A stretch of 64,000 bases of DNA from Rhodobacter sp. (lineage in GTDB: Bacteria > Pseudomonadota > Alphaproteobacteria > Rhodobacterales > Rhodobacteraceae), in contig JAIYAE010000009.1 of NCBI GenBank assembly GCA_027489175.1, positions 46,889 through 110,888 on the forward strand, given 5' to 3'. Shown in pieces: positions 50,944-58,844 of this stretch. Numbering within the stretch: position 1 is the first letter of the stretch; each line of letters begins with the position of its first letter. A program made the position numbers and the translations under genes. The notes under the pieces are model-generated. The model did not search any database, was not told the origin of the DNA, and worked only from the letters and a program-made list of their open reading frames with translations.

Positions 50944-51083
50944 GCGCCCGAATCTGCCCCAGCCGTTGCGGGGCCACAACCCACGACTGCGTTAGCGGCA
51001 ACTCTTGGCTTTGCACCGGTCGCAAGCTAAGACGACTGCGCATTTGCCGGGCAATCCCGCCCCAGACCAAAAGGAGAAGCGTC

Positions 51084-51956
51084 ATGATCAGAGGGTCCCT
51101 TCCTGCCCTGGTGACGCCGTTCAAGAACGGCGAGCTGGATCTTGCGACGCTGAAACACCTGGTGGAGTGGCACATCGCCGAAGGCAGCCATGGCCTTGTG
51201 CCGGTGGGCACGACCGGGGAAAGCCCCACCCTCAGCCATGCCGAACACCAGCGGGTGATCGAAGAGGTGGTCGCCGCCGCTGCAGGCCGGGTGCCGGTGA
51301 TCGCCGGGGCCGGGTCGAACAACACGGTCGAAGGCATCAGCCTGATGCGCCATGCCGAAAGGGTGGGGGCGACGGCGGCGCTGGTCGTCACACCCTATTA
51401 CAACAAGCCCACCCAAGCTGGGCTGATCGCGCATTACACCGCGCTGCATGATTGCTGCCAGTTGCCGATCATCATTTACAACATCCCCGGCCGGTCGGTC
51501 GTGGACATGACGCCCGAAACGATGGGCACGCTGGCCAAGCTGCCCCGCATCATCGGCGTCAAGGACGCCACCGGCAAGATTGAGCGTGTCAGCCAGCAGC
51601 GCGCGTCCTGCGGGGCGGATTTCATCCAGCTGTCGGGGGAAGACGCGACCGCGCTTGGCTTCAACGCGCATGGCGGGGTGGGGTGTATAAGCGTCACCGC
51701 CAACGTCGCCCCGCGCCTGTGCGCGGAGTTCCAGGAGGCGACCTTGCGCGGCGATTACGCCAAGGCGCTGGAGTATCAGGACCGCCTGATGCCGCTGCAT
51801 GAGGCGATCTTCATCGAGCCTGGGCTGGTGGGGGCCAAATATGGCTTGTCGCTTCTGGGCCTCTGCTCCGACGAAGTGCGCCTGCCGCTTGTGGGTCTGA
51901 CCGACGGGACGAAGGCCAAGATCAAGGCGGCGATGGTGCACGCCGGGCTGATCTAG
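51084..51956 (+). CDS. dapA: 4-hydroxy-tetrahydrodipicolinate synthase
   Basis: A 290-residue DapA of the NAL superfamily. The pyruvate-binding Lys160 is in GVKDATG, the active-site Tyr132 in YNIPGRS, and [11 protein letters not shown] holds the threonine pair; the ends ([17 protein letters not shown] and MVHAGLI) are complete. It condenses pyruvate and aspartate semialdehyde, the first step of diaminopimelate/lysine synthesis. AAGGAGAAGC precedes the ATG. Two tandem palindromes follow the stop codon at 51963-52007. Divergent from slt. Confidence 0.96.
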   Translation: MIRGSLPALVTPFKNGELDLATLKHLVEWHIAEGSHGLVPVGTTGESPTLSHAEHQRVIEEVVAAAAGRVPVIAGAGSNNTVEGISLMRHAERVGATAALVVTPYYNKPTQAGLIAHYTALHDCCQLPIIIYNIPGRSVVDMTPETMGTLAKLPRIIGVKDATGKIERVSQQRASCGADFIQLSGEDATALGFNAHGGVGCISVTANVAPRLCAEFQEATLRGDYAKALEYQDRLMPLHEAIFIEPGLVGAKYGLSLLGLCSDEVRLPLVGLTDGTKAKIKAAMVHAGLI

Positions 51957-51962
51957 CGGCCC

Positions 51963-52007
51963 CAAATTCCTTCGAAGGAATTTGCAAATCTTTTCGAAAA
52001 GATTTGC
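51963..52007. repeat. Two tandem palindromes after dapA
   Basis: Two perfect palindromes sharing one G: 22 bp with arms CAAATTCCTTC/GAAGGAATTTG (51963-51984) and 24 bp with arms GCAAATCTTTTC/GAAAAGATTTGC (51984-52007). Both centre on TTCGAA or TTTCGAAA. Same arm sequence CAAATTCC as at 20184, and the same tandem design as 3599-3666. They lie between the dapA stop and the next gene. Confidence 0.8.
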
Positions 52008-52077
52008 GCCCGGCCTGTCAGGCGGGGCGCAGGTCGCCGTCATTCCCCTGCGCAGATTGCGCTGACCTGAGGCCGTG

Positions 52078-52941
52078 ATGACCAGTCTGACCCTGACCGA
52101 CAATCAGCGCGGGGCGGCGTTCATGACCGCCTCGATGGCGGGATTCGCGGTTGAGGATGTGTTCGTGAAGGCCGCAGCGCAGACCTTGCCTTTGGGGCAG
52201 GTCCTCTTGACCATCGGGCTTCTGGGCATGGTGACTTTTGCAGCGATGGCCGCCCGGATGGGTGAGGCGCTGTTGCCCCCCGCCTTCCTGTCGCGCCCCA
52301 TGCTGATCCGGTCGGCATTCGAGGTCACGGGGCGGCTGTTCTACGGGCTGGCGATCACGTTGACGGCGCTGTCCACCACCTCGGCCATCCTGCAGGCGAC
52401 GCCGCTGGTCGTGGTGGCAGGGGCGGCGCTGGTTTTTGGCGAGCGGGTGGGCTGGCAGCGCTGGCTTGCGGTGGCGGTGGGGTTTGCGGGCGTGTTGGTG
52501 ATCTTGCGGCCGGGCGGCGATTTCTCGGCCTTGTCCCTGCTGGCGGTGGTGGGTCTTCTGGGCTTTGCCGGGCGCGATCTGGCCACACGCGCGGCACCGA
52601 AGGGGTTGTCGAACCGGCAGCTGGGGGCCTTGGGCTTTGCCATGCTAGCCTGCGCCGGTGCCATACTGTTGGCCATCAACGGTGGGGCTGTCGTGCCCGA
52701 TGCCATGGGGCTGGGCTATCTGGCCGGGGGCACGGTCTTCGGGATGCTGGGCTACCACGCGCTGACCTATGCGATGCGGACCGGCGATGTCTCATCCGTC
52801 ACGCCATTCCGCTATACGCGGCTGATCTTTGCGATGATCCTGGCCATGGCGCTGTTTGGCGAGCGTCCCGATGCCGCGACCTGGGTCGGGGCCGCGCTGA
52901 TCGTTGGGTCGGGCGTGTTCGCGCTGACGCGGACGCGGTAG
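52078..52941 (+). CDS. EamA/DMT superfamily transporter
   Basis: A 287-residue ten-helix membrane protein of the EamA family. It has two similar halves; the first begins NQRGAAFMTASMAGFAVEDVFVKAAAQTLP and the second GLSNRQLGALGFAMLACAG. The end of repeat 2, YAMRTGDVSSVTPFRYTRLIFAMILAMALFGERPD, is typical. Start 52078 (ATG) or 52075 (GTG). Substrate unknown. It is 121 nt after dapA behind a palindromic repeat, so it is unlikely to be in the dapA transcript. It converges on rlmH with 6 nt between stops. Confidence 0.88.
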   Translation: MTSLTLTDNQRGAAFMTASMAGFAVEDVFVKAAAQTLPLGQVLLTIGLLGMVTFAAMAARMGEALLPPAFLSRPMLIRSAFEVTGRLFYGLAITLTALSTTSAILQATPLVVVAGAALVFGERVGWQRWLAVAVGFAGVLVILRPGGDFSALSLLAVVGLLGFAGRDLATRAAPKGLSNRQLGALGFAMLACAGAILLAINGGAVVPDAMGLGYLAGGTVFGMLGYHALTYAMRTGDVSSVTPFRYTRLIFAMILAMALFGERPDAATWVGAALIVGSGVFALTRTR

Positions 52942-52947
52942 GGCGGG

Positions 52948-53418
52948 CTACACCCGGTGATAGGGTGACCCGGCAAGGATCGTCGCGGCGCGGTAGAGCT
53001 GTTCCGCTAGCATCACCCGGACCAGCATGTGCGGCCAGACCATCGGCCCCAGACCCAGCACAAGATCTGCCCGCTGGCGCAAGGCGGGGTCCACGCCATC
53101 TGCCCCGCCAATGACAAAGGCAGCGTCCTGCCGCCCGCCATCGCGCCAGGCGGCAAGGGATGCGGCGAAGTCTGGGCTTGAGAGCTGACGCCCCCGTTCA
53201 TCCAGCACGCAAAGGGCGGCACCATCGGGCACGACCTTGGCCAGCAGCAGGCCCTCTGCCACTTTGCCACCGCCGCGCTTGTCTTCAACCTCATGCTCGG
53301 TCACCGGGCCTAGGCCAAGGGGCCGCCCGGTCCGGTCAAGCCGTTGCAGGTAATCGTCCACCAGATCGCGTTCCGGGCCCGCCCGCAGGCGGCCCACGGC
53401 GCAAAGGTGCAGACGCAT
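52948..53418 (-). CDS. rlmH: 23S rRNA (pseudouridine(1915)-N(3))-methyltransferase
   Basis: A 156-residue SPOUT-class methyltransferase: CAVGRLRAGPERDLVDDYL at the N-terminus, FVIGGADGVDPALRQRADLVLGLGPMVWPHMLVRVMLAEQLYRA and the C-terminal GSPYHR, which is the knot/SAM-binding tail. It methylates pseudouridine 1915 in helix 69 of 23S rRNA. Its start overlaps the rsfS stop by 1 nt (TGATG), the common rsfS-rlmH pair. Confidence 0.95.
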   Translation of the reverse strand: MRLHLCAVGRLRAGPERDLVDDYLQRLDRTGRPLGLGPVTEHEVEDKRGGGKVAEGLLLAKVVPDGAALCVLDERGRQLSSPDFAASLAAWRDGGRQDAAFVIGGADGVDPALRQRADLVLGLGPMVWPHMLVRVMLAEQLYRAATILAGSPYHRV

Positions 53419-53930
53419 CAGGCCTCGGCGCTACGGGCGGCCGCCGGGACCGCGCCTGCGGGAAGCCACATCTTTTCCAGCTGGTAGAAATCGCGCACTT
53501 CGGGGCGGAAGACGTGGACGATCACATCGCCCGCATCGATCAGCACCCAGTCACCGGTTTCCTTGCCTTCCATGCGCACCAGGATGTGCATGTCCTGCTT
53601 CAGCCGGTCCGCCAGCTTTTCCGAAATCGCCGCCACCTGACGCGATGACCGGCCCGAACAGATGACCATGTAATCGGCCACGTCCGACCGGCCGCGCAGG
53701 TCGATCTGCACGATATCTTCGGCCTTGTCGTCATCGACGGACTTCAACACCAGGGCCAGAAGCTCATCAGCGCTGTGGCCGTCCGGGCTTGAAGCCTGGC
53801 CGGGGGCGGGTTTGGTACGCGGGCCAACCGGCAGGCCGGTGGCGGGATCTGAATGCGACAGGACGTGGTCCTCCAACGAAGACGCGGACCAAGGGACCCC
53901 CGCGCCGGGCCTTGCGGTCAAGCCTACCAC
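53418..53930 (-). CDS. rsfS: Ribosomal silencing factor RsfS
   Basis: A protein of up to 170 residues with the RsfS (Iojap/DUF143) domain in its last 115: ELLALVLKSVDDDKAEDIVQIDLRGRSDVADYMVICSGRSSRQVAAISEKLADRLKQ and the TGDWVLIDAGDVIVHVFRPEVRDFYQLEKMW block. It binds ribosomal protein L14 and blocks subunit joining in starvation. The N-terminal 50 residues are low-complexity and the start is uncertain: the GTG at 53930 is the only ATG/GTG in frame; a TTG near 53880 is an alternative. It overlaps rlmH by 1 nt. Confidence 0.9.
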   Translation of the reverse strand: MVGLTARPGAGVPWSASSLEDHVLSHSDPATGLPVGPRTKPAPGQASSPDGHSADELLALVLKSVDDDKAEDIVQIDLRGRSDVADYMVICSGRSSRQVAAISEKLADRLKQDMHILVRMEGKETGDWVLIDAGDVIVHVFRPEVRDFYQLEKMWLPAGAVPAAARSAEA

Positions 53931-53970
53931 CCGTGGGCTGCAATCTCAACCGAAGGCGGGCGGGTACGCC

Positions 53971-54528
53971 CTATTCCGCGCCTTTGCAAGGCTCGATGGC
54001 GGCCAGCACCTCTGGGCCCAGCAGATCGGCAAGTTTCCCCTCACGGATCAAGGGCAGAAACGGTCCGCCGTCGACGAGGCGGATCAGGACGGTGCCGACG
54101 GCATCCGGGGCCGGCCCCGCCCCGATGGCGCAGCCGCCAAGCCCAAGGCCGAGGGAGCCCTTGGCCCCCCCTTCGCGCTTCCATGCCGCAATTTCGGCCT
54201 GCAGGGCGCGCATCCGATCGGCATCGCCGGGTGTCAGCGCAAGGGCCAGCGGCGTGGCCCACATCGGCGGGGTGATCCCGGCGGGCAAGGGCCGATCTTC
54301 CAGCGCAAAGCTGCCGGACCGGGTTTCCGCCCCGCGCGTCGCGCCAAAGGCCAGCCGGGCCGAGCCGGGAACGATCGACAGCCCCGGGGGCAGAAGGATC
54401 ACCAGTTCCAGCGCCGCGGGATCGGCAGTCAGCGGGTCCAGTGTCGCAAGCCGGGCCGCAGTCGAGGGCACCACGGCGCTGCAGGACGCGGCCAGAAGCG
54501 CCAAGGCGAAGGGAAGGAAGGGTTTCAA
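53971..54528 (-). CDS. Hypothetical lipoprotein (TTG start)
   Basis: A 185-residue predicted lipoprotein: MKPFLPFALALLAASC, with the lipidation Cys16 (the -3 residue is Ala, a less usual lipobox). The mature protein is acidic and Ala/Leu/Gly-rich, with a helix around DADRMRALQAEIAAWKREGG and a closing acidic helix ending in EPCKGAE. Two further cysteines might pair. No family recognised. The start codon is TTG at 54528, with AGGAG exactly 7 nt upstream, and the first residues then form the signal peptide. It is divergent from the DUF2975 gene, whose -35 box lies just outside this ribosome-binding site. Confidence 0.75.
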   Translation of the reverse strand: MKPFLPFALALLAASCSAVVPSTAARLATLDPLTADPAALELVILLPPGLSIVPGSARLAFGATRGAETRSGSFALEDRPLPAGITPPMWATPLALALTPGDADRMRALQAEIAAWKREGGAKGSLGLGLGGCAIGAGPAPDAVGTVLIRLVDGGPFLPLIREGKLADLLGPEVLAAIEPCKGAE

Positions 54529-54540
54529 GTCGAATCTCCT

Positions 54541-54569
54541 TTGACAGCGAAAGTTTATTGTTTTACATT
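54541..54569 (+). promoter_or_regulatory. Strong sigma-70-type promoter of the DUF2975 gene
   Basis: TTGACA (54541-54546) and TACATT (54564-54569) with a 17-nt spacer, in an AT-rich patch, about 28 nt before the DUF2975 start. The -35 starts only 2 nt upstream of the ribosome-binding site of the divergent TTG-start lipoprotein gene, so the two transcripts could interfere. Confidence 0.65.
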
Positions 54570-54596
54570 AAATATCCATCTTGGAAAGAGGTTTCC

Positions 54597-55127
54597 ATGC
54601 AAGACCAGACCCGCCTGTCCCGACTGTCCGACACGCTGTACTGGACGGTCCTTGTCCTGTCCGCCGCCCTGCCGATGCTGGCACTTTTCTATGCCGGCAT
54701 GGGCGTGCTGGACCCTGCGTCGCTTTTGGTCCGCGCGCCTGAGGTGGCGTCGGACACGCTTGTCACCCGTGGCCAGGCCGGTCTTGTTGCCGCCGTCACG
54801 CTGGTGTCCGTGCTGCCGATGGTGGCCGCCCTGCGGGCCATGGCCCGGCTTTTTGACCGGTATCGGACGGGCGACGTGCTGAGCCAAGGCAATGCCGACA
54901 CGATCCTGGGCATCGGCCGCGCCCTGACCCTTGTGGCGATCTTCACCATACTGACCCCGACGGTGCAGACCCTGATCCTGAGCTGGAACGCCGACCAGCG
55001 GACAGTGAAACTTGCGCTGGATGGCGGCACGCTTGGGTTTCTGATCGCGGCTGGCCTCTTGACCGTGATCGGCTGGGCGATGCGCGAAGCCGCCGAGGTC
55101 AAGGCCGAGAATGAGGGGTTTGTCTGA
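54597..55127 (+). CDS. DUF2975 domain membrane protein
   Basis: A 176-residue membrane protein with four predicted helices, starting MQDQTRLSRLSDTLYWTVLVLSAALPML and with the central ALRAMARLFDRYRTGDVLSQGN turn, which is the DUF2975 signature. It is followed, with a 1-nt overlap (TGATG), by a small XRE-type regulator. DUF2975 proteins are known as partners of such YozG-like regulators, but their molecular job is unknown; a membrane-signal or antirepressor role is inferred. The start at 54597 has AAAGAGG upstream. Promoter-like TTGACA-17-TACATT at 54541. Confidence 0.85.
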   Translation: MQDQTRLSRLSDTLYWTVLVLSAALPMLALFYAGMGVLDPASLLVRAPEVASDTLVTRGQAGLVAAVTLVSVLPMVAALRAMARLFDRYRTGDVLSQGNADTILGIGRALTLVAIFTILTPTVQTLILSWNADQRTVKLALDGGTLGFLIAAGLLTVIGWAMREAAEVKAENEGFV

Positions 55128-55363
55128 TGGGGACAGACCTTGCCATCGTCGTGCGGCTGGACGTCATGCTGGCCCGGCGCAAGATGCGGTCACGCGAGCT
55201 GGCCGAGCGGATCGGGATTACGGAACAAAACCTGTCCTTGCTGAAATCCGGCAAGGTGAAGGGCATCCGCTTTGACACCCTTGCCGCGATCTGCGCGGTG
55301 CTGGACTGTCAGCCCGGCGATATTCTGGAAGCGGAACGCCCCTTTCCACCGGCGGGAACCTGA
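55127..55363 (+). CDS. Small XRE/Cro-type transcriptional regulator (YozG-like)
   Basis: A 78-residue helix-turn-helix protein: VRLDVMLARRKMRSRELAERIGITEQNLSLLKSGKVKGIRFDTLAAICAVLDCQPGDILE is a complete Cro/CI-type domain with recognition helix ITEQNLSLLKSG. It consists of the DNA-binding domain alone. It overlaps the DUF2975 gene by 1 nt, and the two are the known DUF2975-YozG pair. Autoregulation of the promoter at 54541 is the expected activity but no operator was identified. A GC-rich hairpin at 55368 follows its stop. Confidence 0.9.
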   Translation: MGTDLAIVVRLDVMLARRKMRSRELAERIGITEQNLSLLKSGKVKGIRFDTLAAICAVLDCQPGDILEAERPFPPAGT

Positions 55364-55367
55364 TGGA

Positions 55368-55402
55368 GCAGCCGCGCATGCGCGCGCGGCTGCAAGCCTT
55401 TT
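55368..55402 (+). terminator. Terminator-like hairpin after the XRE gene
   Basis: Arms GCAGCCGCGC/GCGCGGCTGC with a 6-nt loop (55368-55393), followed by AAGCCTTTT. It begins 5 nt past the XRE stop codon and partly overlaps the outer arm of a larger inverted repeat. Confidence 0.55.
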
Positions 55403-55442
55403 GTCTCGCCTCTGGCCGTTCCGGCCAACCGGCTCGGGCGGT

Positions 55443-55492
55443 CGCTCCTCCTCAAAGGCGAGGGGCTGGCCCCTCGCCTTTGAGGAGGAGCG
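55443..55492. repeat. Perfect 23-bp inverted repeat with 4-nt loop
   Basis: A perfect hairpin: left arm 55443-55465 starting CGCTCCTCCTC, right arm 55470-55492 ending GAGGAGGAGCG, loop CTGG. Outer, imperfect arms flank it: 55392-55408 pairs with 55504-55520 (17 nt, two wobbles and one mismatch). It lies between the XRE gene and the leuCD leader, where no coding feature exists. Looks like a palindromic mobile unit or a stable RNA structure. Confidence 0.8.
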
Positions 55493-55543
55493 GCACGCGA
55501 CGACGAGGCAGAAGGGTTGCGCCATCTGGCGCGCCGTTCTGAC

Positions 55544-55690
55544 GACGCTTGATTGACCGGGCTGAAAGGCGTATTTCGCGCCTCATGATCCGCTTTTTCG
55601 ACATTGCCGACCATGACCGCCTGCCGTGGCGGTTCACCGCGCTGACCCGGTCTGTGCTTGCACGACTTGCCTGACGCCTGCCCAAGCGTC
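55544..55690 (+). promoter_or_regulatory. Candidate attenuator leader of leuCD
   Basis: CAAGCGTC at 55683-55690 can pair either with GACGCTTG at 55544-55551 (8 bp, far) or with GACGC at 55673-55677 (5 bp, near, followed by ACCCGTCCCCTTTT). A 29-codon ORF lies between the alternative partners and its stop overlaps the near arm. This is the geometry of transcription attenuation, but the T run is short and there is no obvious leucine-codon cluster, so it is tentative. Confidence 0.35.
55585..55674 (+). CDS. Short ORF (29 aa) in the leuC leader
   Basis: ATG at 55585, stop TGA at 55672-55674, 29 codons, beginning MIRFFDIADHDRLPWRFT and ending with ALTRSVLARLA. It has four Leu codons, none adjacent. 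GAAAGG lies about 20 nt upstream of the ATG, which is too far for a good ribosome-binding site. It may be a leader peptide or a small protein; homologues upstream of leuC in related genomes would decide. Confidence 0.35.
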   Translation: MIRFFDIADHDRLPWRFTALTRSVLARLA

Positions 55691-55726
55691 ACCCGTCCCC
55701 TTTTCGCCAATCAGATGAGATGAGCC

Positions 55727-57145
55727 ATGACCGCTCCGCGCACGCTTTATGACAAGATCTGGGATGACCATGTCGTCCATCAGGCCGAAGACGGCACCTG
55801 CCTTCTGTATATCGACCGCCACCTCGTCCACGAAGTGACCTCTCCGCAGGCGTTTGAAGGTCTGCGGATGACCGGCCGCAAGGTGCGCGCGCCGGAAAAG
55901 ACCATCGCCGTGCCGGATCATAACGTGCCGACGACGCTGGACCGCGCCAATGCCGCGACGATGACGGAAGACAGCCGCATCCAGGTGGCGGCCTTGGACA
56001 AGAACGCCAAGGACTTCGGGATCAACTATTATCCGGTGTCCGATGTGCGTCAGGGCATCGTCCACATCGTGGGCCCCGAACAGGGCTGGACCCTGCCGGG
56101 CATGACGGTCGTCTGCGGCGACAGCCACACTGCCACCCATGGCGCGTTCGGGTCGCTGGCCCACGGCATCGGCACGTCGGAGGTGGAGCACGTGCTGGCC
56201 ACCCAAACGCTGATCCAGCGCAAGGCCAAGAACATGAAGGTTGAGATCACTGGGTCGCTTCGCCCCGGTGTCACCGCCAAAGACATCACCCTGTCCGTCA
56301 TCGGTGAGACCGGCACCGCCGGCGGCACCGGCTATGTCATCGAATACTGCGGTCAGGCGATCCGTGAGCTTTCGATGGAAGGCCGGATGACCGTCTGCAA
56401 CATGGCCATCGAAGGCGGTGCGCGGGCTGGCCTGATCGCCCCGGACGAAAAGACCTTCGCCTATTGCATGGGCCGCCCCCACGCGCCGAAAGGGGCGAAG
56501 TGGGAGGCTGCTTTGGCCTACTGGAAGACGCTTTACACCGACGAAGGCGCGCATTTCGACAAGGTTGTCACGATCCGTGGCGAAGATATCGCCCCGGTCG
56601 TGACCTGGGGCACCTCGCCCGAAGACGTGCTGCCGATCACCGGCGTTGTGCCGTCGCCGTCCGAATTCAGCGGCGGCAAGGTTGATGCCGTGAAGCGCAG
56701 CCTTGACTACATGGGCCTTACGCCCGGCCAGAAACTGTCCGAGATCGCCATCGACACCGTGTTCATCGGCAGCTGCACCAATGGCCGGATCGAAGACCTG
56801 CGGGCGGCGGCGGCGATCCTGAAAGGCAAGAAGATCGCCGTAAAACGCGCGATGGTCGTGCCGGGGTCGGGCCTCGTGCGGGCGCAAGCGGAAGAAGAGG
56901 GGCTGGCGCAGATCTTCCTTGATGCCGGCTTTGAATGGCGGCTTGCGGGGTGTTCGATGTGCCTGGCGATGAACCCGGACCAGCTGGCCCCGGGCGAGCG
57001 GTGTGCCGCAACCAGCAATCGCAACTTCGAAGGCCGTCAGGGCCGCGGTGGCCGCACGCACCTCATGTCCCCCGCGATGGCGGCGGCGGCGGCGATCACC
57101 GGTCACCTGACCGATGTCAGGACGTTGATGGGAGAGATGGTCTGA
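55727..57145 (+). CDS. leuC: 3-isopropylmalate dehydratase large subunit
   Basis: A 472-residue aconitase-family protein: [75 protein letters not shown], and the cluster cysteines in [14 protein letters not shown] and [12 protein letters not shown]. With LeuD it isomerises 2-isopropylmalate to 3-isopropylmalate in leucine synthesis through a labile 4Fe-4S cluster. Its stop overlaps the leuD start by 1 nt (TGATG). The ribosome-binding site is weak (GATGAG). The upstream 363 nt hold unusual repeats and a possible leader. Confidence 0.97.
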   Translation: MTAPRTLYDKIWDDHVVHQAEDGTCLLYIDRHLVHEVTSPQAFEGLRMTGRKVRAPEKTIAVPDHNVPTTLDRANAATMTEDSRIQVAALDKNAKDFGINYYPVSDVRQGIVHIVGPEQGWTLPGMTVVCGDSHTATHGAFGSLAHGIGTSEVEHVLATQTLIQRKAKNMKVEITGSLRPGVTAKDITLSVIGETGTAGGTGYVIEYCGQAIRELSMEGRMTVCNMAIEGGARAGLIAPDEKTFAYCMGRPHAPKGAKWEAALAYWKTLYTDEGAHFDKVVTIRGEDIAPVVTWGTSPEDVLPITGVVPSPSEFSGGKVDAVKRSLDYMGLTPGQKLSEIAIDTVFIGSCTNGRIEDLRAAAAILKGKKIAVKRAMVVPGSGLVRAQAEEEGLAQIFLDAGFEWRLAGCSMCLAMNPDQLAPGERCAATSNRNFEGRQGRGGRTHLMSPAMAAAAAITGHLTDVRTLMGEMV

Positions 57146-57750
57146 TGGAAAAGTTCACCACCCTGACCGGCATCGCCGCCCCGATGCCGCTGGTCAACAT
57201 CGACACCGACATGATCATTCCCAAGCAGTTCCTGAAGACGATCGAACGGTCGGGCCTGGGCAAGAATCTGTTCGACGAGATGCGCTATACGCAAGACGGG
57301 GCCGAGATCCCCGATTTCGTGCTGAACCAGCCCGCCTATCGCAAATCCCAGATCATCATCGCCGGGGACAACTTCGGCTGCGGCTCGTCACGCGAACATG
57401 CGCCTTGGGCACTGCTTGATTTCGGCATCCGCTGCGTGATCTCGACCTCATTCGCCGACATCTTCTTCAACAACTGCTTCAAGAACGGCATCCTGCCGGT
57501 GGTGCTGCCGCAAGAGGCGGTCGATCATCTGATGGATGACGCAAGGAAGGGTGAAAACGCGCGGGTCACGGTGGATCTGGACAGCCAGACCGTCACGGCC
57601 TCGGACGGGAAGAGCTTCCGGTTTGAAGTGGATGCGTTCAAGAAGCATTGCCTCTTGAACGGGCTGGATGACATCGGCCTGACGATGGAAAAGGCCAGCG
57701 CCATCGACGCCTATGAGGCGAAAACCGCCGCAACCCGCCCATGGGCCTGA
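57145..57750 (+). CDS. leuD: 3-isopropylmalate dehydratase small subunit
   Basis: A 201-residue swivelling domain of isopropylmalate isomerase: [33 protein letters not shown], the [17 protein letters not shown] motif, and [11 protein letters not shown]. It joins LeuC to form the holoenzyme. It is translationally coupled to leuC by a 1-nt overlap. A 9-bp hairpin at 57757-57779 follows its stop. Confidence 0.97.
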   Translation: MEKFTTLTGIAAPMPLVNIDTDMIIPKQFLKTIERSGLGKNLFDEMRYTQDGAEIPDFVLNQPAYRKSQIIIAGDNFGCGSSREHAPWALLDFGIRCVISTSFADIFFNNCFKNGILPVVLPQEAVDHLMDDARKGENARVTVDLDSQTVTASDGKSFRFEVDAFKKHCLLNGLDDIGLTMEKASAIDAYEAKTAATRPWA

Positions 57751-57756
57751 AGACAG

Positions 57757-57779
57757 CTGCACCGGTTCTGCCGGTGCAG
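57757..57779 (+). terminator. Hairpin after leuD
   Basis: Perfect 9-bp arms CTGCACCGG/CCGGTGCAG around a 5-nt loop, 6 nt past the leuD stop, followed by ACTTTGGCATCTTT. A weak intrinsic terminator or mRNA 3' end for leuCD. Confidence 0.6.
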
Positions 57780-57881
57780 ACTTTGGCATCTTTCCCTGCC
57801 CTTAGCGCAGATTGACCCTGAAATGGCCACAAAGCTTTGGCAAGGCTGCCGCAAGAAGTGGCAGTCAGACGTGGCAGGTCG

Positions 57882-58844
57882 GTGTTGGACAGGATTGATT
57901 CCATTCGCAGCAAGATGCGTGGGCTGACCACCGGTCGGCTGCAGTTTCGCATCGTGTCGTCCATCGACGGCGCGGCGCGGACCTGGCTGAACCGGGCCAC
58001 CGGGGCGGCGGTGCGGGCATTCCTTGTGATGGTGCTGATCGTGCTGCCATCGGTCGTGCTGCCCGATGTCGGGACGGATACCAAACAGATCGTGGCCCTG
58101 ATGGCGCTCTTTGCCGGGACGCTGGTCTTTGTCGAATACAACGCCGTCTATCCCAGCCTGGTGGAATTTCGGGATGGCGCCCCCTTCAACCGCATCCGCT
58201 ATCTCATGCTGCTGGCGATCGTGCTGTTTTTGTCGGTCATCGTCGCCAACCGCGATGATCCGACCACTGTTTCGCAGCTGTTTCACGCGCTGGGCGTCGT
58301 GATCGGTGACGCATTGGACTTCCCCTATTCGCCGGTGCGGCTGGCCACCTTCATGCTGGCCGATACGGCCACGGCCGATCAGGTGGAAAGCCTGCGGACA
58401 GCGGCGGGGACGGCTTATCTCATCTCGCTGGTGTCACTGGCGGTGTTCGTGATCGTGCTGAAGATCGCGGGCTGGCCCTCGACCAAAAGCGCGTTCAACG
58501 TCTGGGTGAACCTGCCTACCTTTGAACCGACCGCCGGCGGCGACGTGGTTGACCGGCTTGAGCGTGATTCGCGGGTGAACCTGGCGGTGGGGTTCCTGCT
58601 GCCCTTCGTCGTGCCGACGGCCATCGCGGTCTTGACGGCCGGCCTGCCGACGACAACCGTAACGTCGTCGCAGACCCTGATCTGGACAATGGCGGCCTGG
58701 GCCTTCCTGCCGGCCAGCCTTCTGATGCGCGGGGTGGCGATGGCGCGGGTGGCCGACATGATCCGCACCAAACGCGACCGCAAGATTGCCGAGGAAGAAG
58801 CCGCCGCCGCCGCCGACCGCGCCGACCGGGGGCGCGACAACTGA
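57882..58844 (+). CDS. Hypothetical multi-pass membrane protein
   Basis: A 320-residue protein with about six predicted helices and no recognised family. The first helix lies near 45-63 of the chosen start (RAFLVMVLIVLPSVVLPDVG), with further ones around LMALFAGTLVF, LMLLAIVLFLSVIVA, AYLISLVSLAVFVIVLK, VGFLLPFVVPTAIAVLTAGL and TMAAWAFLPASLLM. The C-terminus is basic-acidic coiled sequence (KIAEEEAAAAADRADRGR). The start is uncertain: GTG at 57882 is used; ATG at 57915 is the alternative. Its last codons overlap the start of the downstream nuclease-fold gene. This gene pair is inserted between leuD and leuB. Confidence 0.65.
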   Translation: MLDRIDSIRSKMRGLTTGRLQFRIVSSIDGAARTWLNRATGAAVRAFLVMVLIVLPSVVLPDVGTDTKQIVALMALFAGTLVFVEYNAVYPSLVEFRDGAPFNRIRYLMLLAIVLFLSVIVANRDDPTTVSQLFHALGVVIGDALDFPYSPVRLATFMLADTATADQVESLRTAAGTAYLISLVSLAVFVIVLKIAGWPSTKSAFNVWVNLPTFEPTAGGDVVDRLERDSRVNLAVGFLLPFVVPTAIAVLTAGLPTTTVTSSQTLIWTMAAWAFLPASLLMRGVAMARVADMIRTKRDRKIAEEEAAAAADRADRGRDN

